From Halictus rubicundus (Eukaryota; Arthropoda; Insecta; Hymenoptera; Halictidae), in assembly GCF_050948215.1 (NCBI RefSeq), contig NC_135164.1, positions 5,089,116 to 5,153,115 of the forward strand: 64,000 nucleotides of DNA, read 5' to 3'. A program made the position numbers and the translations under genes. Shown in pieces: positions 28,021-38,200 of the stretch. The notes beneath the pieces were generated by a model that did no database searches, was not told the DNA's origin, and saw only the letters and a list, made by a program, of their open reading frames with translations. Position 1 is the first letter of the stretch, and every line of letters begins with the position of its first letter.

Positions 28021-31000
28021 CTATCGCAGTTTCTCTATCCCTCTCGCTTTCTCTCGGTTCCGGCACGTATGGCAGAGGGTGTCAGGATGGTTACGCTAAT
28101 CGAGTAACCGATTTCCATCCATGGAAAAGTCATAATTTATGGCGGAACCCGCCAATACCCGCGGCTGTCGTCGCGCCGCGATTCCCCGCGTCACGTACCT
28201 CGGGCTCGTTTCGCGACCGATCGACTGATAATACAAATGAACGCCGCCCGATATTTATCTCGCTAGCGATCGCACACGATTTTCCCGTGCCCTCCCTTCG
28301 ACGCGTCCGACCAGGGGAATTTTCGACCCCCAGAACGGGGTGGTTTCTTCGAGGCTGCAGAAATCTCGGCTGCTCAGGTGCTCTGGCTAATCTCAGGGTT
28401 GAAAAATCGGCAACAGTCGGAAGCAGTTCCAACTGGACTGCGGATTTTAAGCATTTATGGCAAGAAGAAGATGTTGAGACAGTGGAGAAATGACAGAATG
28501 GAACGGTATTGTGCTTTCGATCTAGTGGAATTGATAAAAATATAAATGTTTTCTGTTTCCCACGTCAAATGCAGAAAATTTTCCGCAAAGATCCGCTGTC
28601 CAGTTATAGCGTTCCATTAACTCGATTAGGAAAGTATTTTCCTCGGGATACTAAATCCTGTATAAGGTTTCAGTTCTATGAAAACATAAAAATATATATA
28701 TATATATCTTGTTACTACAATAATTAAGAGAGTTGCTTGCCACTTGAAGAATTAAATACGTGGACCTGATGTGGCCAATTTGAGGACAAGAAAGTATCCT
28801 TCTATGAAATATAATTTTTGTATCAATTAAGGCGCTGTAATTACAGAATCACATTTCAATAATACTTAAGTAAAGAAATAGCTGTTTCCAGTAATTACTA
28901 GATTGTGGATCTTTATGAAACATCTGCATCATTTTCAAGTGGAGTATAACACAAAATTGTTTAATCTCTTAATGAGTTTGACTCTGAAAGCTCTTTTCTC
29001 TGTTCATGTTTGTTCGCGACGTTGTTAGCAGACTACGGATTTTATGCGTTTATGGCAAACACGAGTAGGCGGGAGTTAAAACAGTAGAAACGTATATACA
29101 AACAGCAGGACTATTTTTTTATTATTTCCTAATTTTCTACTTTATTCAGCTTTTATCCAGCTTAAAAAAAAATCCATTCCAAAGCCGCATCGTATCAATC
29201 GACAACGAAACGCACTTTTGCGAGTACCTAATAATAATAATAACGCTACTCTCGCGTTCTTTTAATGTCATCGCTGTTCCCTGTCTCATCCGTTCGTTAT
29301 TGTCGCGAACGCACGAAATTGTCAGTCTAATAAATATTAATGGGTTACAGGTTTTCAACGTTGCTAATAAGAATGCAATTTTTAATGGGGCCCCGGGATT
29401 TTTTGTTCGGATTAACGTCATGTTGCGACTACCGTTCTCTTTCCGTGTTTCCGATGCACTCAAAGCGAATGAGCGCGACCGGGGAGGGGGGGAAAAAATG
29501 TCAAGCAGATTAAAACGCAATTGAAGTCGAGGAGACACCATCCGCCTATCGTTTTTAACTGCGTGTTTTATCGATCTAAACCCGGCTGCGCAGAAAATAT
29601 GTATACGTATGCGTATATACATATACACATGTATGCGTATGAAGCTAGTACGAAAAATCCGGCCGTGTTTTCAATCGCGAGTTGCCTCGACGAGAAACAA
29701 CGAAATAATGCGCGCGATCAAAGACGCGCGGCAATGAATCATCGGTTATTTAGAACTCTTGAAAGTTTATCATTGTGGACAGGCGATTGCGACGCTCTAC
29801 ACGTCAATTCGGTGTCCCCTCCTTTTGTTCTCTTTTCGTTTCTCCTTTTTTCTCGCCTTGTTGTCTTCCCTTTTTCTTCATTTCGTTTGCTTCGGAACAT
29901 ACGCGGCACACCTCAATCTCTCTCTCTCTCTCTCTTTTTCTCTCTCTCTTTCTCTCGCTGCCGTTAAAAGACGCGGCTGGGAAATAAATTCAAAGCAGAT
30001 TACGACCCAGTTGCACGCTCTTTATCATTCGACTGGCTCGCATGAAATTAATCCCTACTCTCGAGTAACATCGGGACCCCGATTTGGCGCGCGTCTTTTG
30101 CGAAATTATTGACGTCAATGTGGAGGGCCAGATTTTCAGTACAATAGTGTGTAATTAGTTGAGAAGCCCCCACACACCGAGGTTACCGCTCGTTCAGCCC
30201 CCGACGCCGCTTCCGTCTGTCGAATATCGTGCTCGAAAAGCTGCCTCGAGGATTTAAAGATTGTTTCGAGGACCTTCGGCAACCATAATTCTATCAAACT
30301 AGCCGACCACGCGTAAAAAGGTTCCGACTAACCTGTTTGTTCTCCCGGATTCTTGAAAATTCTACCGTTCAATAAATCACTGTTATTAAGCAATTTATTA
30401 CTTCGATTTATAATTCGAGAAATTACCAAAATTCTTCATTTACGTAAAGTTTTATTTCACAATGAGAATATTAACTTTTACTATATATTTCTAAGTGCAC
30501 GATGCAATGTCTAGGCTTTCGAAGCATTTTTTAATCCTTGTAGTATATTTGGATAATTGATTACTATGAACTAATAATATAAATGTTTATCAATTCCCGA
30601 TGGGACAAACAAATTCTTAACCCTGGAACTACGAGACGAAACCGGACTAACAATCACACATTGCCCTTTTTATACTGATCATCGTTATTTATCGATGGCT
30701 ACTATATTTCAGGTGTCTAGAAAGCTTGATTAAAAACACCTTTATTTACACATTTAAGCATACACAGTGTAACTATATAACATGGACTGCACCAAATCTC
30801 TACGATTAGATTTCGATAACTTTTTAAGTCAAACTCAAAAAAGGAAATGTTTAAAATATTGCAGTAATAATACTAGATTAACCAGAGTGAATGAATGATA
30901 AGATTTTAAGAAATCCGATTAACGTCTGCAAATTATGGACACTGTTTCAGTAATGTATTAATGAGGAGCTAAACGAAATGAGCAGTTAAGAAATTAAGAA

Positions 31001-32222
31001 GGGCGTGACAATGAGTTGATAAAGAGTCGAAAATAATCCCAGAATTCATTCGCGAAATTAAGGGTTCGAAAGTGGTTCGAGGCGGTTGATGAAGATGGCT
31101 ATCCTCCAGGGAATAATTGAACTCACCTGTACTCTAGCCTCGGAGAGGTCCAGCCTCATAGCCAGCTCTTCTCTAGTGAACACGTCCGGGTACTGCGTGT
31201 TCCCGAAAGCTTTTTCAAGCTCGTGAAGCTGGTAGGTGGTGAACGTGGTGCGGGATCTTCGGACCTTGCGTGGTCTGTCCGATTCCCCAAGGTTTAGGGG
31301 ATCGTGCAGAGCATCGTTTATTTGATGATCGCTCAAATGGCCGAGCTCCGTGTCTCCGCCATCGCCTATCGCGTCTGATGACGCTGGGTGATCTGAGAAC
31401 AGGCAAAAATCGAACACTTAAACTCTTCCTATTCGTTTCTCGACAAAAATTTGTCTTCCAAATTTCAAATTGGACTCTTTGGGCTTCGGTAAAACTTTTA
31501 TAAAGCAACAATTATCCCTGTACAAACCTCGCACATAAACAGAGGCTACAAGCAACACCGATGTGTAAAATATCGCCTAATTATTTCCAGCTACGCGAAT
31601 TCCCATTTCACAACCCCCTACCTACTTTCCAAAAATTACAACAAAAGGACAACCTTGTTTCTCCACCTACAAGCCCCCCTATACTAAAGATAAAATGTGT
31701 CTTCGTTTCCTCAAGTCACCATGGACCGCAAACGACGCACCATTAAGCTACGTCCACACCGAAGCAAATCGAGCAACCCCCATTGTTACCCTCTTCTTCT
31801 TTCGTTCAGACGTTGCTTCAGCACGGACGTATTTACTTTGCCGCGTTACTCTTAAATACCGCTGCACAGACTTTGCATTCAGTGTGAGACAGTGGACATA
31901 TTTGCTTTGCCGGATTATTCTTAAATACCGCTGCTGACTTTGTGCTCAGTGTGGCAAGAGTCAAATCAACGACGAACCGAGGAACCGGGACCGGACGCGT
32001 GATCCTATGGGGGCCGATGGGCGGAGGAGGAGGAGGAGGAGGGGGTTTGTATGGTGTTAAAGTCGCGCCAGTATTAAAGTTTGAATGGGTACGCGCAGCA
32101 AACGATCGCAAGGCCTTCTGGTGCTCGAGTGCAAGAGAGGATCGGGGCGATTAAGCTAAATCGTCCACGCTGCCAAAACGAAATTGACGTTTCGCTGGTA
32201 CACACACGGTCGGAGAGAGACC

Positions 32223-32255
<33 letters not shown>

Positions 32256-35200
32256 CAACGAGAAGTGGACCAGGAGGGGGCGGATGGGTTGGAGATGCTG
32301 CGGGGTCGGTCGGTGTGGGTGCAATTTCATTTTTAAGCCGCGCAACGACTGCCGCCCGATATATGCCCGATACGCCGATCATGTCCGATCGGCGGATTTG
32401 CCAATTTTAAGCCTCACCCGGCGCTTCATTTTTTGTACATCCAGCCGTGTATGAAATATGACGCATCGATGCGAGCCTGTACACTATACCTACACACTCG
32501 ATAGTACTTAAAAACCGTTGCCGTCAGTGATTAGCAAATATCACGAGTGCATGTCGTACATTGGTGGCCCCGCGGGTGCACCCCCCGATGCAACCCTTGC
32601 TCGTAGCCGTGAAACACACGGCTCGCTTCGGCTCTGCCCCCCTACCTACCCCTCTCTCTCTCTCTCTCTCTCTCTCGAGTTTGCCAGCTCTGCACCCCCC
32701 TGGTTTTTTTCCACCCCGTCTCGTTTCACCCCGGCTCCCCTTTCGGTGTCCCGTCTTCACCGGTGCATCGATACCCGCTCGAAGGCTCATTACAGCAAAC
32801 TACACGTAACATGCAAATTTTTCCTCGGCTGCGACAACAATTAGCTTCTTACGAGAGGTTTAACGGGCCGCGCACCGGGTAACCGATACTCTTGCGCGGA
32901 GGGGATGAAACTCGGCACTGTTGGGGTGGTTGTATCCGACAGCCAAGGAAGCTAGCCACGCTTTGAGGTTTTGTTACCGGCAACCCCCTTGCACCGCCAA
33001 TTTTTATTTCTATTTTCTTCCCAATCGCTATCCGTTTATAACGTTACGTTTAAAATGCATTTCGGGTACTTATTTCACCCTGTAACTCCACTACAGATCG
33101 TCCAGCAGATCGTTCTCACTGTTAGTTCGCCCTTATTGCAATGTTATGACAGTTGATTATCGTAAAACATACATTTTTCAATTACTTAACCCTTTGCACT
33201 CGAAACTATTTTAACTCCAAAACGAAACATTTCTTCCGACCTGGAAAATTGCCCTTCTATATATATTTTTTTTTTTGCATGTTATACATACGAAAATGGT
33301 GCAACTTACTCGTACAATACCGAAGTGTTTAGTAATTTATTAAATACAAACAAATTTAAGAATGTAAAAAATATTTTGAATAATGAGACAGCAATGTTTA
33401 GTGGTGCCTTACAGTGCCATTCGAGCGCTAAGGGTTAATACCTAAAGCAAAAGCAATTAAATTTGATTTTTACTCTACAGAAGTGGCGCAAGTTTCGACG
33501 TTTATAGTACGTAAGAGTAAAACAATTCTATTTACTACTTATATTGAAAACAGTTAAATACTTAGATCAGGAATGTACAAGTCGAGAGAAATTGATATTA
33601 TAAAATATAATTATGGAAACGACGATACTGAGATTGCACAAAAAATTATTATAACTCGAAACAATTCCTACTTGTTTGTTCATTAATAAGCTCCATTTCG
33701 ATTATTCTTGAGTGAAACTCCCCAGTGTAAAGTATAGTTTAATCGCGGTAAAAATGTGCCGTTTCCGGGGAAGTTTTAAAAAATGCGGAATCGTGGTTCG
33801 TCGACCGCAGCCGCGAGGTATCGCGACCGGTCACATTTCGATCGTTCGCGCTTAATTAGCGAGCCGACGCATTCAATTCCCCGTCAGACTAAAATTACTC
33901 ACGGAATTAGATAATAACGCGATAACGACCGCCGTCGTCGGCTTAGACAGAGTTTCAATGTCCGTCTCACCCCCAGCGCCGGTTCCGTCATCCCCTTAGG
34001 CGCGTTTGCTTGAACTAATTAGACGAGCATTTACTACTCGTGCGTAATAACGTTAATCCTACTTTTCGGTGCCGCTCTAACCGGCAGTTGCGATAGATTG
34101 CGCCGATGCGAATCGTTCGAACCGGCCACGTATGTCAGCGTTGCATGGATAAATGGAAAGAGAGTGAGAGAGAGAGAGCAGAGAGAGAGCAGAGAGAGCA
34201 GAGAAAGAGAGAAAGGGGAGGGGCGAGGGAGAGAGATCGCGAGAGAAAGAGAGACAACTGTATGCGGCACGGGTACACGCGTCTCTCCGTACGTGTGCGC
34301 GTAATCGCACTAACATTTACGCAAACAAACGTCCGGATAATCCACGGTGAATAGAGAGATTTTTATGTTTTCATGCTAGGGCACAATGGGGCACCCACTT
34401 GATGCCTAACTCTCCGTTGCTTTTTATTAAATCTACGGACCCACCGATAGGGGTTGGAACACCGAGGGAGAGAGAGAGCCTGGCCCGTAAAAGGCAGTCC
34501 GCTAAATTAAAGATTTATTTACCGTGCCCCCGCTGATGACCACATGCCGGATACCCGGGACCAAGATAGTCCTCGATGACAATGCCGACAAGATATTGCT
34601 TCCTGCTAACCCGCAGATTCGGAATCGACGCCTGGAAAACCCTTTGGGAATCCACTTCTGCTCTTTTTAGTCGATAGCGCGCATCAAACATGTTCCCGTC
34701 ATTCTCATTTTTGTCGATCGTTTGCTCGTATCCAGGAGAAAAGGAAATTTGCTTTGATGATCAGATGACACCACGCAGTAGAAACGAATTGTTTATTATC
34801 GAATACCTTTTGATCAATTATAAAATTGTTGACTATACGTGGCTTCTACTCGATCACAGTTGCATATATTTGCAACGAGTCACAGCTAAGTCATCAAAAT
34901 TACCATATAAAATAATCTAGGATATTGAGAATTTTCAGAAAAGTCCACAGTCTTGTTATACACTCTTCCGTCCCTTTCACCCGTATAAATTGATATCCAA
35001 GTGACGATCGGTAAATTAACAATAAATATAAAAATGGACGAAAGTATTTGTCCCATCTTCGTGACTCGTATAAAATAATTTACGGGAACGGGAATTTTCG
35101 TGGAAATCCAATTCCAAGTCCCTAATGTGTAAGTAACGAAGCTAATGACAGAGAATAGGAGGACGAAGTATAGTCTAGAAGCGACGTGGAATTTGTTCTT

Positions 35201-38200
35201 TGGGACCATGTTTCGTGGACGATGGGCATTCGGGGCGGGTTAATTGAATTTTCGTGGCCTCCTATGGGACAAAATATTAATTTTCGCCGATTCGTTCGCT
35301 GGGCCGCGGCAACGCCGGGTTACATCCGGCAACAATATTGACCGTAATCAAATTGAAAATGAAATTCCGCGATTACATTATTACCCTTTTGACGGGACGT
35401 GACCTCGAGCGCGTCGATTTGTAAGCAATTCCCGGCGGATCGTATCGGTGGACGTGCAATGCGTGGGTATTATCAGACGCATTAATTATGTTAGACGACT
35501 GTACGCTCGAAATCCGCAAACACATCCTGATTTCTGCGCGCCACAATCGGCCGGGACCAATAATCGGTCCACCTGTATATAGTGATCATCGCCTACTGTG
35601 TTCCTACTTGTATACCTACGTGTGCCACGAAATCCACGCTGCCGGCCAATAGTACGCTAACACCTGAATCACTGTCTTTCTTCGTGGAAATAGTCCTTTT
35701 ACAATCTGTACCCGCATCGAATCTAATAATCGGCGAGACACACTTCATTAACATCTGTCCCTCGAGTAAATCATTCCTGCGTGTCACCAGACAACCCTTA
35801 ATCATTTCATTGATTTTCTAAATCGTCATTTCTAATTCGAAGAACGAACGGAGAACTGAGAGAAAAAGTTTCCGAATTTTTTGAACTTTCTGAACTTTCC
35901 ATGCAGCAATGTAATTCTATTCTATTCTATTGTACAAACAGAATCAGACGAGTAAATTATAAGTCGTGTACGAACGATTGAGAAAACCAAAAACTTTTGC
36001 ATGCACCTGATATAAGAAATGTAATGAAACAAAGAAATTGCTGAAAATCAAAATAAATTCGATAATGGGAATTTTATTGTGTAAAACAACAGCGGGTACC
36101 GAGGTTCGGTGTTTGATGGGTTGTTCAGTGTTAATGTCTGGATCTCTGAGCAACGTGTGCGGGAGTGAAGTCCGCGCGCGCGCCGCGGACAAGATATACG
36201 CCGGCTGGAACGGATTACACGAGGTCCGGCGGAGTCTTTACGTTCCGGAAATCTAATAAAATCCGTAAGAGGGTTTACGGGTAATACGTTCATCGTTAAA
36301 CTCCCCGGGATAATCGTTCCGGCGCAAAAAATCGGCGCGCCCGCGACTTTCTTCTCGCGGCAACTCAATAAGTGTAGGTTTACGTAAGTTTATTAATTTC
36401 CTACGGTGGTTCCCGGGCCGAGTTAACGCGCCACGGCTGAATTACAAGTCACGATCGACCCTTATCGCTCTCTGCTAATTTCTTTCGGACCGTTTCGCGC
36501 CGTTGTTCTTTACAACGTGGCGGCCGCGGACACGAAACCGTTCAACGTCGATCAACCGGTTTAACGAGCACAAACAAAACGTGTCAGATACGAGTGCTCC
36601 GAAAAATATTTCTTGCGAGATTCGAGGATTAGTTGAATTTATTCCCCAGTGGGACATGAAAATTTGTACTGATTGTATTTCTGCATTTACTGTATTGCTT
36701 AAATATTAGCCCATTCGCATCATAAGGAAATACGAGAAGAAGGCCTTTATCACCAAACGTTTATTATATTTAAGTACAAAAATTACTACAAGCAAAAGAA
36801 CTTCATATTTCAGGATTATAAGAAAAAATAAATTGAGCGTATGTATACGCTCCGGTGATAGTGACCGGGAAAATTGAGCGTATATATACGCTAATGATGC
36901 AAATGGGTTAATCACAGAAGAGTAGAACTGTGTTTCGATAACTTATTTAGTAGATTTTGTTTAAAGTCTTTGCCACTGAGCCTGTTATCCTAAAGGATGC
37001 ATTCTTTGTCTATAAAATTGGATTGTAACCCTTTCAGGACCACGAGCATTTGTGCAAATGAAATTTGTATTGCATTGAATCAACTATTTAATGTTACTTC
37101 ATATTTTTAATTAGCCTTTTATTCTTTCGTTATCGGTAAAAAAATTTCCAATTTTGTTTTGTATCTTCTTTCGATTTAGGGTGTTGAAAATGTGTGTCTG
37201 AAGTACTCCGATGATACTCGTAAAATTGCCAAGCCTACAAAATAATTTCTGTGCGCCGGAGAACTGTCTTACTGTTTATAAGTCGTAACTCTTCTAATTG
37301 ACTTCCGGGAAAGCTACCTTTCACTGAACGATTTCAAATTTTCCCAAACAACATAATGTAACACTTTACGCAACGATAATGAAAGTTTAAATGTTACAGT
37401 CTGGTAATTAGCTCCAAAACATTTGCATTGAGGAAGAAACATGATAGAAACAGCAACGTTCCTGTATAGTTGTAGATACACTTAATGAGGGTTTTCAGAA
37501 GATCATAGTGATAATGATAATGATAGAGAGGGTAGTCAAATAAAACGAAAGTGAATAATGACTGCAACAAATATTTGGAAAATGGTAGCCTGCGTCTGGT
37601 ATTACGTGAAAATTTGCGTTCGCACTCCACGATAGATGTATAGTAACTCTAACGAGCACTGAACTGATGTTCATACAGTTTATGGTAAGATGTGATGATG
37701 GTAAGCAAAGATACACTGAATCTATCAGCGTACAAATTAATTTTCACATTCGGTCGAATAATTCGTGTTACAGTGATTTCTCTGTATATGTCGCCAAGGC
37801 CTGGATGATAAACGTCGCTGAACTATCCCCACTACCGCGGGGTATACCTCGCGAGGGGCGAAGAAGCTCGAGAGGAGTTATGTCTCCCGGACGATACACG
37901 ACGCTGGCAAGACCCGCGTTGTTGACATATATCGAGAGTTCACTGTAATTGTCTGCGTGGAGGCTCGGGAAGTCGCTCGACGTCCCAGGACGATGTGAGC
38001 GGTTGGGGCGACTTTGAAGAGCAGTTAATTGATCGTGGGCACGCTGAATCTATCCGCGTAAAAATTAATATTCAATTTCGGGCGAATAACTCCGTCAGCA
38101 AGGTATAAATGATATGTCAGCGGGACGTGTTAATTGTCTGCGTGTAGGCCGGGAAAGTCGCGCCCGTCGTCGTGTCCCAGAAACGACGTGCGACCAGTTT

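Larger units (their letters stand above)
25020..31126 (-). other. hbn intron 2 (interrupts the homeodomain)
   Basis: A 6.1-kb phase-0 intron, GTGAGT...TTCCAG. It contains the TA-target MITE at 25918, CT and ACC microsatellites, and a pyrimidine-rich, CpG-rich block at 26850-28450. No nested gene was recognised. Confidence 0.9.

Noticed and set aside
27622..28493. Several overlapping open frames of 100-184 codons on both strands
   Set aside because: They are generated by the long (CT)n tract and pyrimidine-rich flanks; translations are Leu/Ser runs with no domain.
35593..35805. Open frames on both strands over the same 210 bp in hbn intron 1
   Set aside because: About 70 codons each, with no domain or splice support; reading on both strands suggests chance.
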